Shown here in pieces: positions 28,242 to 37,186 of a stretch of DNA of 64,000 bases. Position 1 is the stretch's first letter; each line of letters begins with the position of its first letter. A model generated the notes under the pieces. It had not been told where the DNA came from. It saw only the letters and a program-made list of their open reading frames with translations, and made no database searches. Made by a program: the position numbers and the translations under genes. Origin of the DNA: Paracoccaceae bacterium (GTDB lineage Bacteria > Pseudomonadota > Alphaproteobacteria > Rhodobacterales > Rhodobacteraceae); NCBI GenBank assembly GCA_958296035.1, contig OY282431.1, positions 1,863,001 to 1,927,000 on the forward strand, in the 5' to 3' direction.

Positions 28242-29574
28242 GCGCTTGCATGACCGGCCAGGCGCTCCCCGAGATCTTCGAGAAAGCGTTCGCTGTTGTT
28301 TTTAGGAATATTTCAGTAGCAGGGGGGCCAGATTTCCCGGTTAACTTCATTACCGATCTTCAAGTGACACCGGTTTAATCCGGCAAGGTTTCTGTCCCGG
28401 GGAGACCTCTTCAAGCAGCAAGCCTCTACACAGCTTCCCACCAGCAGGGAGGCCAGGTGGTTGATCTCATCGGACTCGGTGACAGTATGACACAAGTCGC
28501 CCATGAAACCGGCCTTGCCGCCGAGGCCTACATTAGCAGCCAGGGCCTGGAAGAAGGCAACCCCTCCCCCCTGTCCGAAGTCCCGGTGCCAGGCCGCCTG
28601 TGGCATGGTTGGTCACGGCACCTGCCGGCGCCAGGAGCCGAAAGGCATGCGGGTCAGGCGCTGGTACTGCCGATGCTATCTATTTCGGGGCTCTAGAGCC
28701 CTGCCCACACGCGCCCCTGCCGACGATTCGTCCGACACCTCACGGTGCCGAACGCACGGCTCGGGGTGAAAGTGGTGGTTGACCTTCTGTCGGGTAGAGC
28801 ACTGGCCATCAGGTAGAAAGGAAACCCTTGGCAACGCCGTTATTCCTGCCTATCAGCTTCATGCAGGCGTCCATTTCCGACGCTTGATCCGTTCACTCTC
28901 GTTACGGCCCTGCTCTTTGCTCGCCCCCCGGGCTGACCAGACAGGAAAGGCACATTGTCTTCCCAAGCCGCCCAGGGCTTTTACTTCCGAGCTTCCAGGT
29001 CGCAGGGTCACCCCTTGCGTCCGTCGGATATGACTACGGCGCCAACCGAGTATTTCGCCGGTGGGACTTTCACCCACGGGTACAGCAGCTAGTCTCGCGG
29101 CGCCCTTCCCGCCAGACTTTCACCCGCTGTCCAGTTGCCAGTTAGCCTGGCGCACGCGATACGAGATTCACATCCCCTGGCAAGGTGGCAAACTGCTGGT
29201 TCGTTCCGCGCACCAGCCAACGGTTCCTGTTTGGCGGAATGCCAATGATTCGCCATTTTCTCAGGGCCCGGGATCGTACAATTGCGCGTGCCTTCCAGGG
29301 CTTATGGCACAATCTGATCAGCAACGATATCCTGATGGACATGCGCCGCGGGCCACCATGCCGCTCGCCGGGCATGTTGCAACGGAATAGAGGTCGAAGC
29401 CCCAGACACAACAGCCAGGCATCGCCCGATGCTACAGGAACACGGACGACTTGCCTCGTGCAGGTCATGCTACAATGTCTGCCTTGATGTCACATTGTCA
29501 CGCGTTCAGAATTGCACCTGCCCACCGGACTGCAAACCAGAGCCTTACAGGTTACCATCGGAACAAGGCAAATC
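28242..29574. other. Gene-poor region, probably eroded mobile elements
   Basis: About 1.3 kb with no convincing gene. Frames on both strands are short, mutually overlapping and without motifs. The stretch from about 28700 to 29110, with GC-rich blocks such as GACGATTCGTCCGACACC and CGGTGGGACTTTCACCCAC, looks like flanking or structural sequence of the same intron or of another element. tRNA-Pro begins at the right edge. Confidence 0.4.
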
Positions 29575-29651
29575 TGGTCGGGGCGATTGGATTTGAACCA
29601 ACGACCTGCGGTTCCCAAAACCGCCGCGCTGCCATGCTGCGCCACGCCCCG
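29575..29651 (-). tRNA. tRNA-Pro (UGG)
   Basis: A 77-base cloverleaf on the minus strand. Acceptor CGGGGCG pairs with CGCCCCG, followed by A and an encoded CCA. The anticodon loop is TTTGGGA with anticodon TGG, and the T arm contains GGTTCAAATCC. It lies just downstream of the DUF192 gene, as in many alphaproteobacteria. Confidence 0.93.
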
Positions 29652-29693
29652 ACTTCCGGCCCGAATAAAGCAAGCAGGTTTGCCAGTAAAGTC

Positions 29694-30233
29694 CTAATTG
29701 GGCTCACTGCAAAGCCAGGCCGCCGCGCTCTGGTCTATGCGGCTGTGCCGGGCCTCGCTGCCGACATCAATTCCGAACTGGCTAACTACCCCCGCATTGA
29801 CCTCGAGAACGTATTTGCTCAATTCGCTACCGACAATGGAACGCGTACTGAAGGGCACCGCGGATTCGTGGATCGAGGCCACCCGACCGGCTTCGTCAAG
29901 GAACAGCATGTCGAGAGGGATGCTCGTGTTCTTCATCCAGAAACTTTGCGGACCGGGACGATCGAAAACGAACAGCATTCCGGTCCCGCGCCGCAGGTGC
30001 TGTCGAAACATCAGGCCTTGCCTTCGTTTCTCCACCGTGTCCGCTATTTCGACCTTGAAACTGGCAATTCCCCAGCTGCCGCGCAAGGAAAGGATATCCT
30101 GCTCGCAGGCAAGTGCGCCCGCCTGTGGCAACCAGGCCAGGACGACAACGAATACGCGAAGTGCCGATACCAGGCGCGTTGCCGGGTTTACGACAATTCG
30201 GTCTGGTGACTCTATTTGATCCGACTGTTCCAC
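29694..30233 (-). CDS. DUF192 family protein (COG1430), probably exported
   Basis: A 179-residue protein. A hydrophobic segment (VSALRVFVVVLAWLPQAGALA, shown from about residue 22) looks like a signal peptide. The mature part carries the DUF192 core: VEIADTVEKRRQGLMFRQHL, GMLFVFDRPGPQSFWMKNT and PLDMLFLDEAGRV, ending with VLEVNAGVV. Role unknown. It overlaps the end of the cold-shock gene by 22 bases if the first ATG is used; a later start is possible. The pairing with a cold-shock gene and tRNA-Pro is a usual alphaproteobacterial arrangement. Confidence 0.85.
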   Translation of the reverse strand: MEQSDQIESPDRIVVNPATRLVSALRVFVVVLAWLPQAGALACEQDILSLRGSWGIASFKVEIADTVEKRRQGLMFRQHLRRGTGMLFVFDRPGPQSFWMKNTSIPLDMLFLDEAGRVASIHESAVPFSTRSIVGSELSKYVLEVNAGVVSQFGIDVGSEARHSRIDQSAAAWLCSEPN

Positions 30234-30709
30234 GGACGGATTTCTTCGGCGACCAACCCGCGTCGTCCCTCACCCAATCGCAGGCTTATCGCTTCTCCTG
30301 GCTGCAGTTCGGACATGCTGCTGTTGCGCAGAACATCTATATGCACAAATATATCGCGTGTATCGCCATAGATATTCAGGAATCCAAATCCGCGGAGGGG
30401 ATCAAACCATTTGACCCGGGCCGGCAGAAAGCTTTCTGCCGGATGATCACTCGACCCGCTACCGGACTGTTTGCCTGACGCATCGGATCTGAGGATCGCC
30501 ATGATCCGCGTAGCCTGCAGACCTCTTTCCGAGTTCTGTACCTCAAATTCAATTCTTGTGCCTTCGGATATCGAATTCTGGCCAAAATTCCGCAAGATAT
30601 TGGCATGGAGCAGAATGTCCTCTTCAACCTGGTCAGAGACAACAAAGCCGAATCCTCGGGCGACGTTGAACCATTTGACCTCACCAACAATGGTCCAACG
30701 TTCCATCAT
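30212..30709 (-). CDS. Double cold-shock-domain protein
   Basis: A protein of about 165 residues with two cold-shock domains. The first has VGEVKWFNVARGFGFVV with the RNP1 motif and DILLHANIL (RNP2-like); the second has ARVKWFDPLRGFGFLN and DIFVHIDVLR. The aromatic residues that stack on nucleic acid are kept in both RNP1 motifs. A Ser/Gly-rich linker (SGKQSGSGSSDH) joins them. It probably binds single-stranded RNA or DNA. I chose the ATG pair at 30709/30706 (MMERWTIVGEV) over a GTG at 30739 that adds ten residues. It is followed by the overlapping DUF192 gene. Confidence 0.85.
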   Translation of the reverse strand: MMERWTIVGEVKWFNVARGFGFVVSDQVEEDILLHANILRNFGQNSISEGTRIEFEVQNSERGLQATRIMAILRSDASGKQSGSGSSDHPAESFLPARVKWFDPLRGFGFLNIYGDTRDIFVHIDVLRNSSMSELQPGEAISLRLGEGRRGLVAEEIRPWNSRIK

Positions 30710-30800
30710 TTTCTTCGATCCAGAGATTACTGCACACAACTGCCGTATGTTGCGGTGTGAACATCCGTGGGGCGGACCTTACAGCGTTGCGTGGCTGCAA

Positions 30801-31391
30801 TCAAGGATACAACCGGCAAGTCGTCCATTCCGAGGCAGAAACCGTACGCCTCGTCCAACGAAATCGATCATGAAGCCGATGCCGTCCCTCGCTCCAGAAC
30901 TCGATTTCCAGTGGCCTCAAACGGTATCCACCCCAAAATGGCGGGCGAGGCGGGTCGATGCCAAAGCGGGCAGCAGCCTTGGCCGCGCTCGCAACCAGAT
31001 CTGCCTTCGACTTGAGCGGTGAAGACTGGCGCGACACCCAGGCACCGTAACGACTTTGCAGGGGTCGACTTGCATAATACTGGTCAGACAAGTGCTGTTC
31101 CAGCCTTTCAATTGGTCCTCGTACCCTGACCTGTCGCCCGAGCTCCCGCCAGAAAATGACGAATGCAGCGCCGCAGCCGGTTGTCAGTTCCTGCGCCTTC
31201 GGGCTCTCATAGTTGGTGAAAAATACAAACCCGGAATCTTCAACACCCTTGAGCAGAACCATTCTCACATTGGGCATTTGACCAGGCCCGGCAGTTGCGA
31301 GTGCAATGGCGTTGTGATCCCTTATCCCCTCGCTTTCGGCCGCCGAAAGCCAGCGTCGAAATTGGGTGATCGGATGTTCATCTTGACTCAC
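30801..31391 (-). CDS. pdxH: Pyridoxamine 5'-phosphate oxidase
   Basis: This 196-residue FMN enzyme converts pyridoxine or pyridoxamine phosphate to PLP. Recognisable parts are NAIALATAGPGQMPNVRMVLLK (split around the FMN strand), FFTNYESPKAQEL, FWRELGRQVRVRG, the ASRPLQSRYGAWVSRQSS segment and WGGYRLRPLEIEFWSEG, closing with RLYP. All are in family order and the length is normal. Together with pdxA at 54031 it covers parts of PLP synthesis. It is divergent from fabI with about 140 bases between them. Confidence 0.94.
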   Translation of the reverse strand: MSQDEHPITQFRRWLSAAESEGIRDHNAIALATAGPGQMPNVRMVLLKGVEDSGFVFFTNYESPKAQELTTGCGAAFVIFWRELGRQVRVRGPIERLEQHLSDQYYASRPLQSRYGAWVSRQSSPLKSKADLVASAAKAAARFGIDPPRPPFWGGYRLRPLEIEFWSEGRHRLHDRFRWTRRTVSASEWTTCRLYP

Positions 31392-31533
31392 TTGTGATCC
31401 CGGCTCTTGCGACGATCCACATTACACGGGAATTCTCCCCGGGGGTGTTGTCCCGCTTCCATTTTGCTACAACAGAGAGTATTAGTCATGGCCAGTCTTT
31501 AACGCAATGTAAGCGGACACAGTCACTGGACAT

Positions 31534-32346
31534 ATGGGACTTCTGACCGGCAAGCGCGGCTTGATCATGGGCGTGGCCAACAACCGGTCTATTGCCTGGG
31601 GCATCGCCGAGGCCTGTTATCATCAAGGCGCCTCTCTGGCCTTTTCTTATCAAAGCGAGCCATTTCGGCGTCGTGTGGCACCGCTTGCCAAGTCTGTCGG
31701 ATCCGACTTTCTTGTACCCTGTGATGTAGCCAGCGAGGACTCGCTGGATGCTGTATTCGTGCGAGTCGACGAAGTCTGGGGCAAGCTCGACTTTGTCGTT
31801 CATGCCATCGGTTTTTCGGACAAGAACGAACTGCGTGGCCGATATGTCGACACCTCCGCTGCCAATTTTGCCATGTCAATGGATATCTCTGTGTACTCGT
31901 TCACTGCAGTCGCCCGGCGAGCAATCGAGCGCATGCCCGATGGTGGATCGCTGCTCACATTGACATATTATGGTGCCGAAAAAGTCATGCCCCATTACAA
32001 CGTGATGGGCGTAGCGAAAGCTGCCCTCGAGACGTCAGTACGTTACCTTGCGGCAGATCTTGGAGGACAGAATATCCGCGTCAACGCAATTTCTGCTGGA
32101 ACTGTCAAGACGCTGGCCTCATCCGGTATCGGTGACTTTCGCTACATCATGCGGTGGAACGAATTGAATTCTCCGCTGCAGCGAAACGTGACCATCCAGG
32201 AGATTGGCGGATCGGCCGTATACCTGCTTTCGGATCTTGGGTCGGCCGTAACCGGCGAGATACTTCACGTGGATGCCGGTTACCATGTTGTTGGAATGAA
32301 ACGCGTTGATGCGCCTGACATCGATGCCACAAAGAACAGGAACTAG
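31534..32346 (+). CDS. fabI: Enoyl-[acyl-carrier-protein] reductase FabI
   Basis: This 270-residue NADH-dependent short-chain reductase catalyses the last step of each fatty-acid elongation round. Motifs are GVANNRSIAWGIA (cofactor loop), HAIGFSDKNELRG, the catalytic set YYGAEKVMPHYNVMGVAK (Tyr-x6-Lys), and VNAISAGTVKTLASSGI, all of FabI type. Nearby genes pdxH and the phosphoribosyltransferase do not share its pathway. The start ATG at 31534 (MGLLTGKRGLIMG) has no clear ribosome-binding site. The stop is directly followed by the next start. Confidence 0.95.
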   Translation: MGLLTGKRGLIMGVANNRSIAWGIAEACYHQGASLAFSYQSEPFRRRVAPLAKSVGSDFLVPCDVASEDSLDAVFVRVDEVWGKLDFVVHAIGFSDKNELRGRYVDTSAANFAMSMDISVYSFTAVARRAIERMPDGGSLLTLTYYGAEKVMPHYNVMGVAKAALETSVRYLAADLGGQNIRVNAISAGTVKTLASSGIGDFRYIMRWNELNSPLQRNVTIQEIGGSAVYLLSDLGSAVTGEILHVDAGYHVVGMKRVDAPDIDATKNRN

Positions 32347-32838
32347 GTGTTGGCAGCGCAGGGTAAGGCGTTCAACGTCACATGGGAAGAATTGCATCGC
32401 GATGTTAGAGCCCTTGCCTGGCGGCTCGACACGGAAACTCCAGGATCGGGAGCCTGGAAGGGCATACTTGCTGTAACCCGCGGCGGTATGGCTCCAGCAA
32501 TGATAATTGCCCGCGAATTGAACATTCGGGCCGTCGATTCCATTTCGGTGAAGTGTTACCTTCACCAGGATCGACATGAACCGACAATTCTCAAGCACGC
32601 CAATCTGGAATTCGTCGGCGATGGCAAGGATATTTTGGTCGTAGACGACCTCGTTGACACCGGACGTACACTGCGGTTGGTACGCAACCTGGTCCCGAAG
32701 GCCACCTATTGCACGGTCTATGCCAAACCCATGGGGCGGCCCATGGTCGATATTTTCGTAACCGAGGTAAGCCAGGATACGTGGATCTACTTCCCATGGG
32801 ATCTAGACACCAGTTATGTGGCTCCGCTGAGGAGCTAG
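32347..32838 (+). CDS. gpt: Xanthine(-guanine) phosphoribosyltransferase
   Basis: A 163-residue type I phosphoribosyltransferase for purine salvage. The PRPP loop is clear: DILVVDDLVDTGRTL (acidic pair followed by T-G-R-T). LAVTRGGMAPAMIIARELNI is the N-terminal substrate loop, and the closing segment YFPWDLDTSY matches the hood region of XGPRT. The start is GTG at 32347, the base after the fabI stop, so the two are translationally coupled. Hypoxanthine or guanine preference cannot be told from sequence alone. Confidence 0.88.
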   Translation: MLAAQGKAFNVTWEELHRDVRALAWRLDTETPGSGAWKGILAVTRGGMAPAMIIARELNIRAVDSISVKCYLHQDRHEPTILKHANLEFVGDGKDILVVDDLVDTGRTLRLVRNLVPKATYCTVYAKPMGRPMVDIFVTEVSQDTWIYFPWDLDTSYVAPLRS

Positions 32839-33487
32839 ATTCGCCGCGCAGTCAAGGCCAGTTACCCCTGACGGATGACCAAATCGAGGCTTCGTCACCT
32901 TCTACAGATTTGCCACAAGTGGTGGACAACACGGCTGTGGACGAATTCAGAAATGAACTGCCTTGATTGCTCCGTGCCGACCGAAGTGCGGGATCCTGGC
33001 AGCCTGACTGCCGGCGCCTGTCCTGCCTTTGCGATGGAAAGGCGAGGCGCCTCTCCTGCCACGGTATGTTCCGTCACGAAATTCATTTGATCGAATCGCG
33101 CCCCAACCGCGGTTCAGAATCTTCCCGAGACTGCTGTTACCATCAAGACGGTTGAGGCCAGTGTATCGATAGGCCGCAACAGTCGGATGCATTTCGGCAG
33201 AACCGTGGAGTTTCCCATTAGCCTCATGCGACCAGTGCTGGCTCCCGAGATTGGCACAATCACGGCCATCGGGCAGGCCACCCAACCCGGTGCGCAAGGT
33301 CTGGAAACCAAGGCGACCGAAGCACCCCTAGAAGGTGGCTGTGGCCACAGGGTTTCCTGGACGAGCCGAACTGGTACATAGGGCGTTGTGATCATGCAGT
33401 GACGAACGATTGCATTTGTTTGGTTACGCCCGGTTGGCAACAGGTACCTGTTCGGCCCGACCTTTGGCTACACGTTAAGGCAAGCAC
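32839..33487. other. Intergenic, no recognisable gene
   Basis: About 650 bases upstream of purB. Short frames exist on both strands but none has motifs, a plausible start and a usable length. It holds the purB promoter, and no riboswitch-like structure was recognised. Confidence 0.45.
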
Positions 33488-34819
33488 ATGTTGACAAGAT
33501 ATTCCCGCCCTCAGATGCGCGGCATTTGGTCTCGGCAAAGGCAGTTGAGAACGTGGTTCCGAATCCAGGCTTATGCGCTGGAAGCAATGGCACAGCTAAA
33601 CCGGGTTCCGGCATGCTGTGCCGAGCAACTGTGGGCCTGTGAGCCCAACACTTTCGACAACAAGCGCATAGGTGAGATCGAGGCGGAGGTTAAGCACGAA
33701 TCACTAGCATTCCAGATGTACCTCGAGGAACTCGTCGGAACACCGGAAGCACGCTTCATTCATCACGGCCTGACATCATCGGATGTTCTTGACACGTGCC
33801 TAGGTTACCAGCTGGTCGGTGCCGGCGACCTGATTGTCGAAGGTGTACTGGCGCTGACTTCATCCCTTCGGAAGAAGTCAGAGCAATACAAACACACATT
33901 GTGCATTGGCCGTAGCCACGGTGTCCATGCAGAACCTGTTACCTTTGGCCTCAAAATGGCCCGGGCATATGCAGAATTTTGCCGCAATGCGGAGCGCATG
34001 CGCCGCGCCAGAGAAGAGATCGCGGTAGGTAAGATTTCCGGAGCCATGGGTACATTTGCTACTGTTGATCCCTTTGTTGAGGAATTTGTCTGCAAGCGGC
34101 TGGGCCTTATCCCTGAACCTATTTCTAGCCAGATAATCCCGCGTGACCGACATGCTGCGTTCTTTCTGGCCATGGCACTCGTCGCCGCAAGCCTTGAGCG
34201 CCTGGCAACCGAACTGCGCCACTTGCACATAACCGAGGTCGCAGAGGTGAGCGAGGCCTTCGGAGCCAAGCAAAAGGGGTCCTCGGCCATGCCTCACAAG
34301 CGCAATCCTATTCTCTCCGAGAATGTGTGCGGTCTGGCGCGTCTTGTGCGCTCAAATTGCAAAGTGGCTCTTGACAACGTTTCGCTCTGGCATGAGCGTG
34401 ATATGACCCATTCTTCGGTTGAGCGCGCCATAGCACCCGATGCCACAACCACGCTGGACTTTGCGCTGTGGCGAATGAATTCCATTGTCGAGAACCTGGA
34501 AATCAACGAGCGCCAAATGCAGAATAACATTGCGGCAACGCGCGGTCGCATTCTATCTCAGCGTGTCTTGCTGCTTCTTGCTGAAACCGGTCTTAACCGA
34601 GACCTGGCCTATCGTCTTGTACAGTCCTGCGCTACCAGGTCAGCGAAGGACGGAATGGATTTTCGAGAAACCCTGCTCGCGCAACCCGAGATTAGAGACA
34701 GACTTACGATGCAGCGACTTGATCAGGTGTTCGACCATGAACAGAACGCGGGCCAGGTTGACAGGATTCTGACCAGGGTCGAAAATGCATATACCGCAAC
34801 AGATTCAAGACTGGATTGA
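33488..34819 (+). CDS. purB: Adenylosuccinate lyase
   Basis: This 443-residue fumarase-superfamily enzyme works twice in purine synthesis, cleaving SAICAR and adenylosuccinate. Signature GSSAMPHKRNP holds the flexible catalytic Ser loop. Other blocks are VKHESLAFQMYLEE, HHGLTSSDVLDT and GRSHGVHAEPVTFGLK, with the general acid His in SHGVHAEP. The C-terminal domain follows to the end and the length is normal. ATG 33488 (MLTRYSRPQM) is the usual start motif. It stands alone on the plus strand. Confidence 0.96.
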   Translation: MLTRYSRPQMRGIWSRQRQLRTWFRIQAYALEAMAQLNRVPACCAEQLWACEPNTFDNKRIGEIEAEVKHESLAFQMYLEELVGTPEARFIHHGLTSSDVLDTCLGYQLVGAGDLIVEGVLALTSSLRKKSEQYKHTLCIGRSHGVHAEPVTFGLKMARAYAEFCRNAERMRRAREEIAVGKISGAMGTFATVDPFVEEFVCKRLGLIPEPISSQIIPRDRHAAFFLAMALVAASLERLATELRHLHITEVAEVSEAFGAKQKGSSAMPHKRNPILSENVCGLARLVRSNCKVALDNVSLWHERDMTHSSVERAIAPDATTTLDFALWRMNSIVENLEINERQMQNNIAATRGRILSQRVLLLLAETGLNRDLAYRLVQSCATRSAKDGMDFRETLLAQPEIRDRLTMQRLDQVFDHEQNAGQVDRILTRVENAYTATDSRLD

Positions 34820-35083
34820 TTACGACAGGCCGTCTTCGTCGGCACCCGAGCGCAAAGGCTGTCGCGCACTCGCCCCGCCGGTTGATAGGAATGATGCCGG
34901 CTTGTCCCATAAATGACCATCGACCGCCGCATCACGCCTTGTAGCAGTCCCGATTATGGTCTTTTCTCGCCGGAAACTGTCCGCCGGAGTGCACTAGTTG
35001 GTAGTCGGCACGTTAATCCGCATAGACTGCTTATCGGCCTCCCAAGCCCACTTGTTGGCACACTTCAAGTGTATGGCTTGAGT

Positions 35084-35398
35084 TCATTTTGCGTTGAGGA
35101 CTGCGGCCAGCTGTTGTTCGCAAAGTGTTGTATATTTGCTTCGCACCTCGGCCTCGCTGACAACGCCGTCCAGGTCACTAATCACTTTTTGGAGAACATC
35201 CTCGGGACCAGGTTCCTCAAGGTCAGCCTTAACAGTATCCAGGGCGTAGACCTGCGCCATGTCAGCTGACAATTTCAGCTTCTCGGATGCCCATAACCCG
35301 AGTTCCTTGTCAGCGCGTGCATAGGCCTTGAACTGCAGTTCCTCGCCGAATGCAAACCGCGCTTCAGCCGCCCTTCGGCGCTCTTCAAAAAAATCCAC
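35084..35398 (-). CDS. DUF1476 protein (ATPase inhibitor zeta-like)
   Basis: A 104-residue protein. The segment FFEERRRAAEARFAFGEELQFK, then KELGLWASEKLKL and DGVVSEAEVRSKY, matches DUF1476, the family that includes the zeta-type inhibitor of the F1-ATPase in alphaproteobacteria. I chose GTG 35398, preceded by GGAAGGAAG about nine bases upstream, giving the usual length; an ATG at 35509 would add 37 residues without family support. It is the last gene of the minus-strand cluster that starts at 38206, with 198 bases after DUF1638. Confidence 0.85.
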   Translation of the reverse strand: MDFFEERRRAAEARFAFGEELQFKAYARADKELGLWASEKLKLSADMAQVYALDTVKADLEEPGPEDVLQKVISDLDGVVSEAEVRSKYTTLCEQQLAAVLNAK

Positions 35399-35596
35399 CT
35401 GGCTAGTCTTCCTTCCACAATTCCGTCCCACGAATATAATTATCCGGCACTCTCGATCAAGAACCACGCACAGGGGCTGCGCCATTGCCCTGCTCTGCTG
35501 GAAACTCACAATCGACTACTTGTCGGTTCTCCTGACTGCCATCCTGTCTGAACATTGAAGACGGCCACTTCCGTACATCGCGCTTGTCGGCAGGTC

Positions 35597-36247
35597 TCAC
35601 GGTTCGAGTCGGGAGAGAACTCTTTCCAAATCACCGTAGCCTGTCACGCGGCGCTCGTATTCCAGCCCCAGGAATTGAGCGCAGCGGCGGGCCTCTTGCT
35701 CAAGCTCTGCATCATCCTTTTGGGCCAAGTAAACCACTTTCTCGTAGTTGCCGAAATAGGTGTCTCGCAGTTCGGGAAATCGATCGAGACCCAGAGGCTT
35801 GATTACAAACGCCTCAAACTGCCGGACCAAAAAGTCGGTGAGGTAGAAGGACGTCAACTCACTCTCCTGGTGACTGTCGAATGATTCCAACCCCTCGTAA
35901 AATGCATAGCAATGCGGTCCAGCAATCATTTCAACTCCCAGTTTCCTGCACCTGTCCTGCAGCAATCCTCCCGTTCCGCAATCGGCGTAGACTACAAAGA
36001 TCTTGTCATAGTGTTGACGAAACTTGAGAACCGATGCCTCAACTGCATCGGGAATCTGATTCGGGAACAGGTGCAATTTTGCTGGTAGGCAGTGCAGGTC
36101 GAGATGCACCCAATTGTTGATCCGCTTGAGTTCGATGATTTCCCTTGCGAGTGCGCCACAGGCCAGCAGGAGTATTCTCTCGCAGGGTGAGCCCTTTAGC
36201 CGTTCTGTTGCGGGGGAAAGCTGTAGCGGACTATGTACTTCTGCCAT
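35597..36247 (-). CDS. DUF1638 protein linked to corrinoid methyl transfer
   Basis: A protein of about 216 residues. It has the DUF1638 features: RILLLACGALAREI at the N-terminus, VVYADCGTGGLLQDRCRK in the middle (CGTGG with nearby Cys), then GPHCYAFYEGLESF and a C-terminal region with FGNYEKVVYLAQ. Cys and His residues in these blocks could bind a metal, but this is not shown. Members of the family occur beside corrinoid proteins and methyltransferases; here it follows the corrinoid protein gene by 126 bases. Catalytic role unknown. ATG 36247 (MAEVHSPLQ) was chosen; an earlier in-frame start at 36328 adds 27 residues of low complexity. Confidence 0.82.
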   Translation of the reverse strand: MAEVHSPLQLSPATERLKGSPCERILLLACGALAREIIELKRINNWVHLDLHCLPAKLHLFPNQIPDAVEASVLKFRQHYDKIFVVYADCGTGGLLQDRCRKLGVEMIAGPHCYAFYEGLESFDSHQESELTSFYLTDFLVRQFEAFVIKPLGLDRFPELRDTYFGNYEKVVYLAQKDDAELEQEARRCAQFLGLEYERRVTGYGDLERVLSRLEP

Positions 36248-36373
36248 TGCGAAAGTCTCGGTTCTCGAGTGCTCGGCTACGACCATTTCTTGGTCCCTGG
36301 AACCTGCTCCGTCGCTGCGTCTGGCCAACCACGGCCGGCAAGTCGGTTGTCGGTGACCAGTCTGTTCTTCGGA

Positions 36374-37078
36374 TCAACCGGCAGCAACGAGTTGGTTGTG
36401 CTTTCTTGCCATGTATTCCTTGGCAGTCTCGACGGCGATGGCCGCATCGCGGCAGTACGAATCTGCACCAATTGCACGGGCGAATTCTTCGTTAAGGGGA
36501 GCACCGCCTACCAACACTACAAGATTGTCGCGAATGCCGAGTTCCTTCAACCGATCAATGACAACCTTCATGTATGGCATTGTCGTGGTCAGCAAGGCCG
36601 ACATGCCGAGAATATCCGGATCTTCGGTCTCGATTGCTTCAAGGTAGTTTTCTACCGGGTTGTTGATTCCGAGATCAACAACCTCAAATCCGGCACCCTC
36701 CATCATCATAGACACGAGGTTCTTGCCTATATCGTGGATATCTCCCTTGACGGTTCCAATGACCATCTTGCCCATGCGTGGGGCACCCGTTTCGATCAGG
36801 AGCGGCTTGAGGATAGTCATTCCCGCCTTCATCGCATTGGCCGACATCAGGACTTCGGGCACGAATAGAATGCCGTCCCGAAAATCAATCCCGACGATTC
36901 GCATTCCCTCGACAAGCGCCTCGGTCAAGACCCTGTAAGGCAACCAACCACGTTCCAGAAGAATATTTACGCCTTCGACAACCTCTTCATTCAGACCATC
37001 GTAAAGGTCATCGTGCATCTGCGGAACCAATTCCTCATTCGGTAGTTCCGAGAGGATAAGGTCGTCGTAATCATCCAT
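36374..37078 (-). CDS. Cobalamin-binding methyltransferase corrinoid protein
   Basis: A 234-residue stand-alone B12 protein of the MtbC/MttC type. The N-terminal helical cap (about residues 15-95) precedes the Rossmann-like domain with GTVKGDIHDIGKNLV, the D-x-H-x-x-G motif whose His115 coordinates cobalt; D113 and G118 are also present. GMSALLTTTMPYMK and LVGGAPLNEEFA complete the B12 fold, the same as in the cobalamin module of MetH. It accepts a methyl group from a donor enzyme and passes it on; the neighbour downstream in pathway terms is probably the homocysteine methyltransferase at 37187. ATG 37078 (MDDYDDLI) was chosen. It lies 108 bases after the BHMT gene. Confidence 0.92.
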   Translation of the reverse strand: MDDYDDLILSELPNEELVPQMHDDLYDGLNEEVVEGVNILLERGWLPYRVLTEALVEGMRIVGIDFRDGILFVPEVLMSANAMKAGMTILKPLLIETGAPRMGKMVIGTVKGDIHDIGKNLVSMMMEGAGFEVVDLGINNPVENYLEAIETEDPDILGMSALLTTTMPYMKVVIDRLKELGIRDNLVVLVGGAPLNEEFARAIGADSYCRDAAIAVETAKEYMARKHNQLVAAG

Positions 37079-37186
37079 CAAAACGCTCCCAAGATGCGAA
37101 AGCCCAATCCTGCGCCCGTAATTGCAAACCGCTGACAATACAACAACATTGTGGATCAGGTGCTAAGTTCAGTTCTATGTCATTCC

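Noticed and set aside
27775-28350. A 191-codon minus-strand frame in the intron remnant
   Set aside because: It is a different frame from the one carrying the maturase C-terminal motifs and its sequence is Pro/Arg/Ala-rich shadow translation.
29451-30209. A plus-strand frame of 252 codons across tRNA-Pro and DUF192
   Set aside because: It contains GRLDLNQRPAVPK-type antisense tRNA sequence in a related frame and is otherwise antisense to DUF192.
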